From: an uncultured Ilumatobacter sp.
Lineage (GTDB): Bacteria > Actinomycetota > Acidimicrobiia > Acidimicrobiales > Ilumatobacteraceae
Length of the DNA: 46,256 bases
Direction of reading: 5' to 3'
NCBI GenBank assembly: GCA_905182555.1
Contig: CAJJBX010000014.1
Coordinates: 1-46,256 of the forward strand
Part shown: piece after piece, positions 35,129 through 45,600 of the stretch
How the letters are laid out: every line of letters starts with the position of its first letter
Position numbering within the stretch: the first letter of the stretch is position 1
Notes under the pieces: model-generated
What the model was told of the DNA's origin: nothing
What the model saw: only the letters and a program-made list of their open reading frames with translations
Databases searched by the model: none
Position numbers and translations under genes: made by a program

Positions 35129-35235
35129 ACGTCGCGTACTGAACGTCGCGTACTGCTGCGAACGCCCACCTGTGATTTCGAAAACTTCTCAACGGAATCC
35201 TCGTATTCTGGCAATGCCGCTGACACAATTCGGGA

Positions 35236-35904
35236 ATGAGTACGGGCCGGATACCGCGACGCGAACCACCATCGACGCGATACGTCCTTCCCAACCCACT
35301 CGTCACGCCTCCTGGAACTGATCTCGTTGCGCTCGGCGCTGACCTCGAGCCGGGCACGCTGCTTGCGGCGTATCGAGCCGGAATGTTCCCGATGCCGGTC
35401 GATCCAGGCAAGCGGCGCGGCAAAATCGCCTGGTACTCCCCGGACCCTCGGGGCCTCATTCCGCTCGACGGGCTCAAGATCTCCAAGTCCTTACGCAAGA
35501 GCATCCAACGGTACGAGGTGCGCATCGACACTGACTTCCGAGGCGTGATGGAACGATGCGCTGACCCTGACCGGACAGGTCGCTGGATTACGGCCCAGTT
35601 TATCGATGCCTACGAACAGCTTTTCGACCTCGGATGGGCACAGTCCTACGAGACCTATCTCGACGGCAAACTCGTGGGCGGGCTGTACGGAGTGCGGATC
35701 GATAATTTCTTCGCAGGCGAATCGATGTTCCATGACACCCCCGACGCATCAAAGGTGGCACTCGTCCACCTCGTCGACCGGCTGAACGACTCGGGAGCAA
35801 CATTGCTCGACACGCAGTGGTTGACCGATCACCTTGCATCGCTCGGCGGCCACGAAGTGTCTCGACGCGACTATCTCCGTCTGCTTGCGGCCGCTCTCGA
35901 CTAG
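35236..35904 (+). CDS. aat: Leucyl/phenylalanyl-tRNA-protein transferase
   Basis: The 222-residue protein contains the Aat signatures [84 protein letters not shown] and [25 protein letters not shown]. It transfers Leu or Phe from tRNA to proteins with N-terminal Lys or Arg, marking them for ClpS/ClpAP degradation. ATG at 35236 gives the normal N-terminal length. The 107 bp before it contains a short duplicated cgtactgaacgtcg and no other feature. Confidence 0.95.
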   Translation: MSTGRIPRREPPSTRYVLPNPLVTPPGTDLVALGADLEPGTLLAAYRAGMFPMPVDPGKRRGKIAWYSPDPRGLIPLDGLKISKSLRKSIQRYEVRIDTDFRGVMERCADPDRTGRWITAQFIDAYEQLFDLGWAQSYETYLDGKLVGGLYGVRIDNFFAGESMFHDTPDASKVALVHLVDRLNDSGATLLDTQWLTDHLASLGGHEVSRRDYLRLLAAALD

Positions 35905-35922
35905 GCAATCCAGCAAAAACGA

Positions 35923-35964
35923 ACGGAGCGGAACGGTCACCACGAGGTGTTCGCTCTGCTCCGT
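35923..35964 (+). terminator. Possible terminator hairpin after aat
   Basis: ACGGAGC at 35923-35929 pairs with GCTCCGT at 35958-35964, and inner GGAAC/GTTC-type bases can extend the stem. It begins 18 bp after the aat stop. No T-tract follows, so it may be an actinobacterial-type terminator without U-run. The rest of 35905-36196 shows no gene, apart from a GAACA-AGA-TGTTC palindrome at 36054-36066. Confidence 0.4.
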
Positions 35965-36196
35965 CCAGTGCCGGTCAAATTCGCCATCCGACCGACGTAG
36001 TTCCCGCCAAAATGGGGAACGCCTGGGGCCAGGGGACACCTTGTTAGTGGTTGGAACAAGATGTTCTGGCTCTCGAACTACTCGGCGATTTTCTTGTTCG
36101 GAAAGTCATTTCGCTGTCACTTATTGGTTCGGCCAAATCGGTCATGACTTGAGCAAAAACTTGGGGATTTCTTCTCAAACGGACGACACTGGAGCC

Positions 36197-38144
36197 ATGA
36201 CCGAAAGCACCGCGCCCGACCGTCCCTGGATGATGCGGACGTATTCAGGCCACTCGACAGCTGCGGCGTCCAACGAGCTGTATCGGACCAACCTGTCGAA
36301 AGGCCAAACCGGACTGTCGATTGCGTTCGATCTTCCCACGCAAACGGGCTATGACAGCGATCACATCTTAGCTCGCGGTGAAGTCGGCAAGGTCGGCGTT
36401 CCAATTTGCCACTTGGGCGACATGCGCACGCTGTTTGCTGATATCCCAATGGATCAGATGAACACCTCCATGACTATCAACGCGACCGCCGCCTGGCTGC
36501 TCGCTCTCTACGTGGCCAATGCTGAAGAGCAAGGCATCTCCTCGAATGAACTTCGTGGGACCACACAGAACGACATCGTCAAGGAGTATCTATCGCGCGG
36601 CACATACATCTTCCCACCAGCACCTTCACGTCGCCTGATCGTCGACATGGTTGCGTGGTGCACCGAGCACGCACCCAAATGGAACCCGATGAACGTGTGC
36701 TCGTACCACCTGCAGGAAGCTGGAGCGACACCGACACAGGAAATCGCGTACTCGATGGCCACAGCAATCGACGTGCTCGACGCTGTGCGTGCCTCGGGCC
36801 AGGTGTCCAACGATCAGTTCAGCCAGGTGTTCGGGTCGATCTCATTCTTCGTGAATGCCGGCATCCGCTTCATCGAAGAGACCTGCAAGCTCCGCGCAAT
36901 GACTGATATGTGGGAGCAGATCGGCCGCGATCGTTACGGCGTCACCGATGCCAAGGCCCTGCGCTTCCGCTACGGCGTCCAGGTCAACTCACTCGGCCTC
37001 ACTGAGGCACAGCCGGAAAATAATGTTCAGCGCATTGTGCTGGAAATGCTCGCAGTCACGCTCTCCAAGAAAGCCCGCGCCCGCTCGGTGCAGTTGCCTG
37101 CCTGGAACGAAGCTCTGGGTCTTCCGACACCGTGGGATCAGCAGTGGTCGTTGCGGATGCAGCAGGTGTTGGCCTTCGAGACCGACCTGCTCGAGTATGG
37201 CGACATCTTCGACGGCTCTATCGTCATCGAAGCCAAGACCGCAGAGTTGCGAGCCGCTGCCCAGGCTGAGCTCGACGACGTCCTCGAGATGGGCGGCGCC
37301 TTCGAAGCTGTCGAAACGTTGAAGTCGCGCCTCGTTTCCTCGATGGCGCAGCGCACACGCCGAATCGAATCAGGCGATCTCACCGTCGTCGGCGTCAACG
37401 ATTACACCGAGAGCGCCGACTCGCCCCTCGGCGGCGAGGGTGCCATCCTGAAGGTCGACCATGCTGTCGAAGCCGAGTTGGTCGCCGACGTTGAGCAATG
37501 GCGCTCCCAACGCGATCAGGCCGCCGTCGATGCTGCGCTCAATGACCTGCGTGCCGCAGCCGTCGAGGGCCGCAACATCATGCCACCGTCGATCGTGCTC
37601 GCCCGTGCCGGGGGCACCACCGGTGAGTGGGGCAATCTGATGCGTGACATCTTCGGCGAGTTCCGCGCACCGACCGGCGTGGCCGGTGCGACCGGGTCGG
37701 CAAGCGGTCTCGGCGAAGTAGCCGCGTTCGTCAAGTCGATCCCTGGTGGCCCGCCCAAGTTTCTCGTCGCCAAGCCGGGCCTCGACGGCCACTCGAACGG
37801 AGCTGAGCAAATCGCCGTCGCAGCTCGCGACTCGGGCATGGAAGTCGTGTACTCAGGTATTCGCCTCACGCCGGAGCAAATCGCTGCGTCAGCTCGCGAC
37901 GAAGACCCCGACGTGATCGGGCTGTCGATCTTGTCTCGCGACGACCATCCGCGGCAACCTGACCAACTCCATGAAGGCCATGGGCGTCGACATCCCCGTG
38001 GTCCTCGGCGGAATCATCCCCGAAGATGATCGCCCCCGCCTTCGCGAAATCGGCATCGCTGCGATCTATACGCCTAAGGACTACCAAATCGCCACAATCA
38101 TGCGCGACGTCGCCGAACTGGCCATAGCGCACCGCCATCGGTAA
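36197..38144 (+). CDS. ecm: Ethylmalonyl-CoA mutase (MeaA/Ecm type), B12-dependent; frameshift near the C-terminus
   Basis: The sequence follows actinobacterial MeaA/Ecm rather than methylmalonyl-CoA mutase: [83 protein letters not shown], and a C-terminal cobalamin domain with [13 protein letters not shown] (the DxHxxG B12 ligand motif near residue 530). The frame breaks near 37945 in ILSRDD; the neighbouring frame resumes with [14 protein letters not shown] and [12 protein letters not shown] and stops at 38142-38144, giving about 649 residues. The enzyme converts ethylmalonyl-CoA to methylsuccinyl-CoA in the ethylmalonyl-CoA pathway. ATG 36197 has GGAG very close upstream. Confidence 0.9.
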
Positions 38145-38151
38145 ATCTGTA

Positions 38152-38394
38152 GTGATGCCCGGCCCGCAGTATCTGTTTTCTCAACAGGTCATCGATCGGG
38201 TTCGACGCGAGTTTGGCAGCGATGCCGATCGCGTCATCGAGGAACTCGATCGTCTCCCGAGCACTCGTGATCGTGATCGGCTGCCGATTGCGGTGCTTGA
38301 GCTTGCCAAACGCGACGTTCCTTCGGTCATCGGCCTGGTCGAACAAGCGTTGATCGACTCGAGCGAAGTGCTGAGCTGGGTTGAGAACAGCTAA
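38152..38394 (+). CDS. Small hypothetical protein downstream of ecm
   Basis: An 80-residue soluble, mostly helical, charged protein (VIDRVRREFGSDADRVIEELDRLPSTRDRDRLPIAVLELAKRDV) starting 7 bp after the ecm stop at GTG 38152 or ATG 38155. No family recognised. The tight spacing suggests co-transcription with ecm, perhaps as an accessory factor, but nothing in the sequence supports a specific role. Confidence 0.6.
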   Translation: MMPGPQYLFSQQVIDRVRREFGSDADRVIEELDRLPSTRDRDRLPIAVLELAKRDVPSVIGLVEQALIDSSEVLSWVENS

Positions 38395-38469
38395 CACCCA
38401 ATCTTTCAAGTCCTCATTAAGATCAAAGAACTCCGAGACCTGAGGTTCTGTCCGCTCTACACTCCGTGA

Positions 38470-39432
38470 GTGGCCAGCCCGATAATCTCGCGAGTAAACA
38501 CCGTCGTCGATGCCCTTATCGACAATGTTGACAGTGTGGTGCGGGGCAAACGCCACGAGGTTCGACTGGCACTCTGTTGCCTGTTGACCGAGGGCCATCT
38601 CCTCCTCGACGACGTGCCCGGCACCGGAAAAACCAGCTTGGCTAAGGCCATCGCGAATTCGATCTCAGGTTCCTGGAAGCGGGTCCAGTTCACGCCCGAT
38701 CTACTCCCGACTGACATCACCGGCGTGATGGTCTTCGACCAACGATCCAGCAGCTTCTCATTCCGCGAGGGGCCCGTCTTCACCAACGTGCTCATCGGCG
38801 ACGAAATCAATCGCGGCAGCCCCAAAACGCAGGCCGCCCTGCTCGAAGTGATGGAAGAGCGGCAGGTGACCTCTGACGGTGTCAGCCGCCCAGTCCCGCA
38901 CCCATTCTTCGTGATCGCCACGCAGAACCCGCGCGACTTTCAAGGTACGTTCCCGCTGCCCGATGTCCAGCTCGACCGCTTCACGATGCGACTCAGCCTC
39001 GGCTACGTAGACGCCGACACCGAGGCTGAACTGCTCGACTCGTTCCATCGCGGCCGCCGGAACGACGAGCTCGATCCGGTCACCAACGCCGAAGAGATCG
39101 ACGAGATCATCAGCGAACTGGACATCGTCACGGTCGCTCCGAGCATCAGCGAATACATCGTCGCGATTGCAACGGCCACGCGCCAGCATCCCGACCTCCG
39201 CCTCGGCGTGTCGACCCGCGGCACACTGGCGCTCTTACGAGTGAGCCGGGCGTTCGCGGCGACCGACAATCGGTCCTACGTGACACCGGAAGACATCAAA
39301 GCCGTTGCCGCTCCGGTGCTCGGACATCGCATGGCGCTGAGAGCAGAAGCAGAGCTGCGAGGTGTACGCATCGACGCCTTGCTCGCCGATTTGATCGCCG
39401 GAATTCCGGTACCTCGTTCCGCCAAGTCGTGA
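38470..39432 (+). CDS. MoxR-family AAA+ ATPase
   Basis: The 320-residue protein shows Walker A VPGTGKTSLAKA near residue 49, Walker B VLIGDEINRGSPKTQAALLEVMEE, the sensor-1 region FFVIATQNPRDFQGTFPLPDVQLDRF, and the MoxR C-terminal lid with STRGTLALLRVSRAFA. MoxR ATPases act as chaperones that mature or insert partners, often with DUF58/VWA proteins. Start GTG 38470 gives normal length. It heads a MoxR-DUF58-transglutaminase run, 28 bp ahead of the DUF58 gene. Confidence 0.93.
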   Translation: MASPIISRVNTVVDALIDNVDSVVRGKRHEVRLALCCLLTEGHLLLDDVPGTGKTSLAKAIANSISGSWKRVQFTPDLLPTDITGVMVFDQRSSSFSFREGPVFTNVLIGDEINRGSPKTQAALLEVMEERQVTSDGVSRPVPHPFFVIATQNPRDFQGTFPLPDVQLDRFTMRLSLGYVDADTEAELLDSFHRGRRNDELDPVTNAEEIDEIISELDIVTVAPSISEYIVAIATATRQHPDLRLGVSTRGTLALLRVSRAFAATDNRSYVTPEDIKAVAAPVLGHRMALRAEAELRGVRIDALLADLIAGIPVPRSAKS

Positions 39433-39460
39433 CCATGGCAACGTCATTCGATCCCAAGCG

Positions 39461-40573
39461 ATGCTGACCCGGTCCGGACTCGGCGCACTCATCGTCGCTG
39501 TCATGGCGCTCGGGCTCGGTTGGTGGTGGAAATACGAAGAACTGATCGTCGTAGGTATTGCCATCGGCGTCGTGGTTGGCGCGTCGATTTGGCTCGCCCA
39601 GCGACCATTCCGGGCTGAGATTATCCGCCGAATCGGGGCCATCCGAGTCCCCCGCGGCGATCCCATCAACGTGGCTTATCGCGTTCGGAACACCAGTCGA
39701 TCCCGTACAGGTCGGGCGACGATCGTCGACTATTGCGCCGCTGCAACGTGTCGTATCAAGCTCGAACCGGTGGCTCCGTCGTACGCCGTCGACTTCTTCG
39801 GCAGCATGCCGACCCATCGTCGAGGTGTCTTCGACATCGGCCCCTTCGAAGTCGAACGCATTGACCCGTTCTGGCTTGCCATCGGCACGCGCCCCGACCG
39901 CTCCACCGACTCAGTCACCGTGCACCCGAAGGTGTACCAACTCCTCGGGCCCCAGGGCGCCGTCCGAGTCATCGACAGCGAGTCAGTCCTCCGACGTGCA
40001 TCAGCCGACCCGATATCCGGGCTCATGTCGATGCGGGAATACGTCGCTGGCGACGATCCCCGGCTCATCCACTGGCCGACCACAGCTCGCACCGGGGTCT
40101 TGATGGTCCGTCAGCCGGTGGAACTTCGTCGGCCCGAGTTCACCGTCGTCCTCGACGCGAGTGATGAGGCAGGCACCGCAGACGACTTCGAAGAGGCAGT
40201 CGACGTTGCAGCAACGCTCGCAGCACACGCGGTGCGCTCTGGATTTGGGGTAGTCCTGCGCACCACCAGTCGCTCCCACCCAGGCCTCGCAACGCCGATT
40301 TCCGACGAGGGCTTCATGCTCGACCTCCTCACGCCAGTCCAGCAAGTCAACGCCGGGAATCTCCTTTCGGTGGCCACGTTGTTCTCGCACGGATTCGATC
40401 ACACATCCGTCGTCGTGGTCACCGGCCCCAATGGACCTTCCAGCCGCTTGATGAACCTCGACCAGGTGGTGGTCGTCCGCATCGGCGAGGGCGCAATAGC
40501 GGCAACAGGCGTGGCTATCGCAGCCGCCGGCGCCGCAGAGTTCGCCCTGCGATGGGAGACCTGGAAGCAGTGA
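39461..40573 (+). CDS. DUF58 domain protein (VWA-like), membrane-anchored
   Basis: The 370-residue protein has two N-terminal transmembrane helices (residues 5-48), a beta-rich region (PINVAYRVRNTSRSRTG, RGVFDIGPFEVERIDPFWL), and the DUF58 motif SMREYVAGDDPRLIHWPTTARTGVLMVRQ, followed by a VWA-like fold (FTVVLDASDEAGTADDFEEAVDVAATLA). DUF58 proteins are the usual partners of MoxR ATPases. Sandwiched between moxR and the transglutaminase-like gene on the same strand, the classic order. Confidence 0.9.
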   Translation: MLTRSGLGALIVAVMALGLGWWWKYEELIVVGIAIGVVVGASIWLAQRPFRAEIIRRIGAIRVPRGDPINVAYRVRNTSRSRTGRATIVDYCAAATCRIKLEPVAPSYAVDFFGSMPTHRRGVFDIGPFEVERIDPFWLAIGTRPDRSTDSVTVHPKVYQLLGPQGAVRVIDSESVLRRASADPISGLMSMREYVAGDDPRLIHWPTTARTGVLMVRQPVELRRPEFTVVLDASDEAGTADDFEEAVDVAATLAAHAVRSGFGVVLRTTSRSHPGLATPISDEGFMLDLLTPVQQVNAGNLLSVATLFSHGFDHTSVVVVTGPNGPSSRLMNLDQVVVVRIGEGAIAATGVAIAAAGAAEFALRWETWKQ

Positions 40574-40760
40574 GCGGCCCATCACGAACGCGAAGGATCG
40601 GCTCCTCGCGCTCATCCAGGGTGCGTTCGCGGGAAACATCTTCGACCTCGGCGCGGCGGCATTCACCGATAATAGTGTCCAGATCCAGTGGCGCGGTATT
40701 GATAATCCGCGCGCGTTGTTCGATTCATCTCTGCCCTGCTCAGCATCGGCACATCGGTGA
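40572..40760 (+). pseudogene. Possible fragment of a DUF89-like phosphatase between DUF58 and the transglutaminase gene
   Basis: A third plus frame with strong GC-rich third positions reads KDRLLALIQGAFAGNIFDLGAAAF and then DNPRALFDSS. The core AGNIFDLGA resembles the conserved metal/phosphate site of DUF89 damage-control phosphatases (as in PANK4 C-terminal domains). There is no start codon and only about 60 residues. It occupies the space where the transglutaminase would be expected to have its first helix. It may be a gene fragment or a chance frame. Confidence 0.3.
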
Positions 40761-42664
40761 CCATCATCGTGTTCGCAGTCGGCGGTCAGGCATCCGACGT
40801 CGTCGACGCGCTGACAGCTGGCACTCAACGGCTCCTCTCAACCGACTGGCCAAGCCCCGAACGGCCCGACCTGATCGGCACGGTCGGGTTGGTACTGGCA
40901 GTACCGACTGCCGTCGCCGCCGACCTCGCAGGTCGGCGCGATTGGCATCTATTGGCGCTCACGCCGATCGTCGCCTCGGGCGTGCTGGTCACGGCGCTCT
41001 GCGCACCATCTGGCGCGCAGATGGTCTGGCTGATCCCCGTCGGTTTACTCGCTGCGATCTTCGCAACGCTCCGTCCAATGATCGGTGATGATCGCGAAAT
41101 CGGTGCTCAGCGGGTGTGGCTACGAGGCGAACGCCGCCTCATCCCGGTGGTGCTGCTTGCTGGCCTCGTTGCAGCTGCGGTCAGCGTGCCGACGGTGCTC
41201 GCCGATCGAGCCGACCCCCGACGCAACGAGCCCGCCAAGCAAACCGCTCCGCTCCTCGACCCCATTGAGGCCACTCTCGCACTCCGTGCACTCGACCCTC
41301 CGGCCGATCTGTACCAGTTGACCACCGAGTCGGGCATCAATCTCCCCGACCGCTGGCGGACAGCTGCGCTGAACGACTACGACGGACAGCGGTGGACTCC
41401 GGCGTTGACTCTTCGCCCAATCGGACGAAGGCTGACACCGGACACGTCCGGCATGTTCATGTTCGACCTCGAACTCCTCGACGATGGCCTCGCGCTCGTA
41501 CCGTTCCCTTCCACCCCGATCACGATCAATGTTCCCGTCGAAACTGACAGCGATCGGACCGTCGTTCGCCTCACGGAGCGCATCGACCCTGGGGACACCA
41601 TTGCTGTATCGAGCGGCCCGATTATCACGACTGCCGATGCATTGGCCACAGGCATCGCAACGCGAGTCATCGATGACTCGGTGAGCAGCCTCACCGAATT
41701 TGCCGAAAACCTGGCTGGAGACGGCACCGTACTGGACCAGTTGCGCCAAATTCAATCAACGATGCGCGATGACTGGGTCCTTGCATCCAACGCTCCTGGA
41801 GCCGGCTTACAACGGGCCCTACTCGAGCGATTTGTTCGGGACACCAAACGCGGAACCGCCGAACAGTTCGCAGCGGCCTACGTCCTTCTGGCTCGATCAC
41901 TGGGCGTCGACGCCCGAGTCGCAACCGGATTCGTCGGAGCCAGATCAGCAACAGGGAGCGCCCTCACCCTGGTCTCCAGCGATGCAGCCGTCTGGCCCGA
42001 GGTCGGCCTCCTCGACGGCAGGTGGATTGCCTTCGATCCGGTACCGCCAGACGAAGCATCCGACGTTGCGCCGCCGGACGAACCTGCCGTGCAGACACCA
42101 GCCGCCGCTCAACCGCCGATCGCTCCCGCACCAGAGCTCACACCTGATACCGCGGACGACGACGAGGCGGGGAACGATGCTTCGTCAACCACAGCGTCGG
42201 TGTACGTGCGCTGGGGGCAAAAAGCTGGCATTGCTCTCGGAACAATTCTGGTCGCGCTGGCCGCCCTCGCTGCGATCATTCTGCTCGCGAAGTTCCAAAG
42301 ACGCCGCAAGCGGCTCGCTTCAGGGACACCAGCACAGCGCATCACGGGGGCCTGGGCTGTTGCCACCGACCGATTGGTCGACGCCGGTCTGACGATCGCG
42401 CCGTCAGCAGCAAACGGAGACATCGCCACCTCCGCAGCGTTGCTGGTTGCGAATGCCCAACGCGAGTTGATTCAGCTTGCAACGCTGTCGAGCGCCGTCA
42501 CCTTCGGCAACCCAGCAGAAACCGACTTCCTCGTCACAGACGCGGTCGCCCACTTGGACCAGGTCGAAACGTCAATGGCAGAAGTACGTACCAGAGGCGA
42601 ACAACTTCGCTGGCGACTGAGCCTCCGTTCGCTGAGACCGGGCACCCGGTCCCCTGTCCGCTGA
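40757..42664 (+). CDS. Transglutaminase-like (TgpA-type) membrane protein
   Basis: The 635-residue protein has several N-terminal helices (to about residue 150), an extracytoplasmic region, a transglutaminase core (GTAEQFAAAYVLLARSLGVDARVATGFVGA, then AAVWPEVGLLDGRWIAFDPVPP) and a last helix near residue 495 before a cytoplasmic tail. The usual catalytic Cys of the core (GxCxxF/YA) is replaced: the text is GTAEQFA, so it may be inactive, while a His/Asp-like pair is also unclear. GTG 40757 is the only start available; a TAA upstream cuts the preceding frame (RVVRFISALLSIGTS), hinting that the true N-terminus was lost by frameshift near 40702. Confidence 0.8.
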   Translation: MTIIVFAVGGQASDVVDALTAGTQRLLSTDWPSPERPDLIGTVGLVLAVPTAVAADLAGRRDWHLLALTPIVASGVLVTALCAPSGAQMVWLIPVGLLAAIFATLRPMIGDDREIGAQRVWLRGERRLIPVVLLAGLVAAAVSVPTVLADRADPRRNEPAKQTAPLLDPIEATLALRALDPPADLYQLTTESGINLPDRWRTAALNDYDGQRWTPALTLRPIGRRLTPDTSGMFMFDLELLDDGLALVPFPSTPITINVPVETDSDRTVVRLTERIDPGDTIAVSSGPIITTADALATGIATRVIDDSVSSLTEFAENLAGDGTVLDQLRQIQSTMRDDWVLASNAPGAGLQRALLERFVRDTKRGTAEQFAAAYVLLARSLGVDARVATGFVGARSATGSALTLVSSDAAVWPEVGLLDGRWIAFDPVPPDEASDVAPPDEPAVQTPAAAQPPIAPAPELTPDTADDDEAGNDASSTTASVYVRWGQKAGIALGTILVALAALAAIILLAKFQRRRKRLASGTPAQRITGAWAVATDRLVDAGLTIAPSAANGDIATSAALLVANAQRELIQLATLSSAVTFGNPAETDFLVTDAVAHLDQVETSMAEVRTRGEQLRWRLSLRSLRPGTRSPVR

Positions 42665-42691
42665 CCGCTGACGCGGCGACTGCTCAGGGCC

Positions 42692-45600
42692 CTACATTGG
42701 CAGCGTCGTGGTCGATGTTGGGGTCACCTCGACGGTCGTCGTCGTGGGCGACTCTGAGCGGACGGTAACAGTGGCGAGTCTTGACTCGCCGAAACCATCG
42801 GTGACTCGATAACTGACCTGAAATGTCCCGGGGGCTGTTGTCGTCATTGTCATCGTGGTTCCCGAGACAGCGGTCACGATGTTGTCCGGGTCATCAATCG
42901 GCACGATCACGGTGAGCTGGTCGCCATCAGGATCATCCACGTCGAGCAGCACGACGGTCGAAGAGCCGGAGACAACGTCGATGGTCTGGTCTCTTGCGCT
43001 TGGCGCTGTGTTGACGGAAGCTCCGGTGACTGTGACCTTTGTCGAGTTGGACCGAGCACCGTCGACATCGACAACCGAGTAGAGGAACGTTGCTGTTCCC
43101 CGACCGTCTTTCGGGTCGAGACTGACCGATCGGCCGTTGGGAGACACCGTGATCGTGCCAGCCTCACCGTTGCTGAACAGCATGGTCAACGGCATAGACG
43201 AAATTATCAGGGCGGCATTCTCCCCGTCGGGATCGGTGTCATTGGCGACCAGATCGAATGATGCACCACTCGCACCGACGTCGACAGTGTCGGGGTTCGC
43301 CACAGGGCTGACATTGGTCACCGTGATTTCCATCGGCACAATCGCACTCAGACCGCCCGGGTCAACCACCGTGATCGACCAATTGTAGGTTGCCGCAGGG
43401 GTCCCGACGGGCGGCGCCACAACGACACGTCCCGATTCGACAGCGGCCCAGGCCGGCGTGCCTGAGCTGCGCGAGATCGATAGTGCCTCGTCGTCGCTGG
43501 CCAGTTCCGGCACCGGGAACTCCCGTTGGGCCCCTCGACCGACCGATGCGGTCACGGCCTGCGCCAATGGGTCTTGGTTCACATCAATGGTGATCTGGCC
43601 GGTCGTGCGCTGGTCGCAACTGTTGACCACGGCGAAGTCAATGACGACATTGCCGTTCTCGCCGGACGGCGGCGTGTACACGCTGCCATCGTAGGTCGCT
43701 GGCCCGACCACATCGGTGACCGCGCCGCTGGCGGAGAAGTCGGCAAGATTTATGGCGACCGCCTGCTGGTAGCCGGTGGACAAGAATGCATCCTGTGCGC
43801 TCGGCGCCGACTCGGAGCAAGGTCGAATAGTGACACGCAAGGCGGCCGTATCGGTCAGCTCGCCGTCACTCAGCGAGTAGGTAATCACAGCCGTTCCAAC
43901 AGCACCGGGGTTTGCGTTGAAGGTGATCGAGCTGCCACCGGCCGTCGCACTGCCGAGGCTGGCGTCGGGGCCGCCAATGATGGTCACCGTGAGCTGATCG
44001 CCATCGGCGTCGCTGTCGTTGAAAAGGACCGAAGAGATGACCGATCCACCAGTTTCGAGATCAGCAGTGTCGTCATTGGCCACCGGTGGACGGTTGAGCG
44101 GCTCCAGAACCGTCAATACGATCTGCGACGAAGCGGTGAGTCCACCTGAATCGCGGATCGTGTACACCGCGACGATGTCACCAACGAAGCCCGGATTTGG
44201 CGAGATCGTAACGAGACTGTCTAGCTGCGTCACCGTTGCGTCTCCCGACCGCAGAGCCACGCCTTCGACGGCCAGAGCGGCAGTCGGTTCGTTTTCGTCG
44301 AAATCGTTCGCGAGGACGTCGAACTGCGTGGGCACACCTGGCCCATTGATGACCCGACTGTCCGGTTCGGCGATGGGCGCAACATTGGCCGGCATGATGA
44401 TCCTGATCGACACGCTGCCAAGCGCAATAGCTCCTTCTTCATCGACAACTTGATAGTTGATCGTCGACACGCCGGCGAACTCCCCGGCAGTGAAGGTGAT
44501 CTGATTCCCGTCCCGTACTGCCGTCCCAAGGCTTGGCGCCGTTGAGGACACGACTGTGAGTGCGCTGTTATCACCATCGGGATCGTCATCGTTGGCAGTC
44601 AGGTCGATCGACTTGGTCTCGTTCACTTCGACGACGAGCTGATCGAGGACAGCGTCGGGTGGTTCGTTGGTGATCAACGGCTCGCGGACCGACACAATAA
44701 TCGAGGCAGAGGCACGCAGGCCGCTCGAATTACTCACCTCGTAGGTGCAGCGGAAGGCTCCGGATTGGTCCGGCGGTGGGGTGAACCGCACCTGCCCGTC
44801 TGGAGTGACAACTGCTCGGCCCCCACCAGCACAGCCGGGCGCACCTACGAGTTGAGGGCGTTCACCCGACGGGTCGCCGTCGTTGCGAAGGACATCGATT
44901 GTCACCGGCTCGTTGACGAACGTGAACGTCGAGTCATCCTGTGCGAACGGCGGCTCAGGCAGCGGTTCAGGCAGCACATGAATCACGACGTCGCCGCTGA
45001 CCTGGTGATTGTTGCCGTCGTCGACGGTGTAGGTGAACCGAACGAATGCATCGCTCTCGTTATCGAGAGGCGCTGGCGTAAAACGCACACGGTCGGGTGA
45101 CAGCACAGCGACTTGGCCATTACCGTCAGCTGGTTGTATCGCTTCGACCACGACAAGCGGATCTCCATCGGGATCGCTGTCGTTGGCGAGCACTTCAATC
45201 ACGACCGACCGACCGACAACGGTAGTTCCGGCATCGGCGACAACGACCGGGCGCCGGTTCGGTTCGATGTCGTCGATGATCTCGACGAGGACCGAGCCAA
45301 GAACGACATGTCCATTACCGTCATCAACGGAGTACTCGAACGGCATCGAGCTAGCAGAACCTGCTCGGGCGATGATCGCGAGCTGTTCGCCCTGCACCTC
45401 GACCGACAGCCCTTCGGGTAGAGCGCCCGCAACGTCGATCGACAATCTGTCGCCGTCAGGATCTTCGTCATTCACCAACACCGGAAGCACCGTTTCGACC
45501 CCACGACGCAGTCGCACGGAGTCGGGCCGCGCAACTGGGGGCCGGTTCTCGTCGCTGGCGCTGGCGACTTCAACACTCACGTTGACGTCGTCACCCAGCG

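Noticed and set aside
35834..36196. N-terminal extension of the ethylmalonyl-CoA mutase overlapping aat
   Set aside because: Composition is unlike the family, and ATG 36197 with GGAG upstream gives the usual N-terminus.
35965..36196. Possible cobalamin riboswitch before the B12-dependent mutase
   Set aside because: The GC-rich stretch near 36015-36045 does not show the conserved B12-box pattern; only a short palindrome was found.
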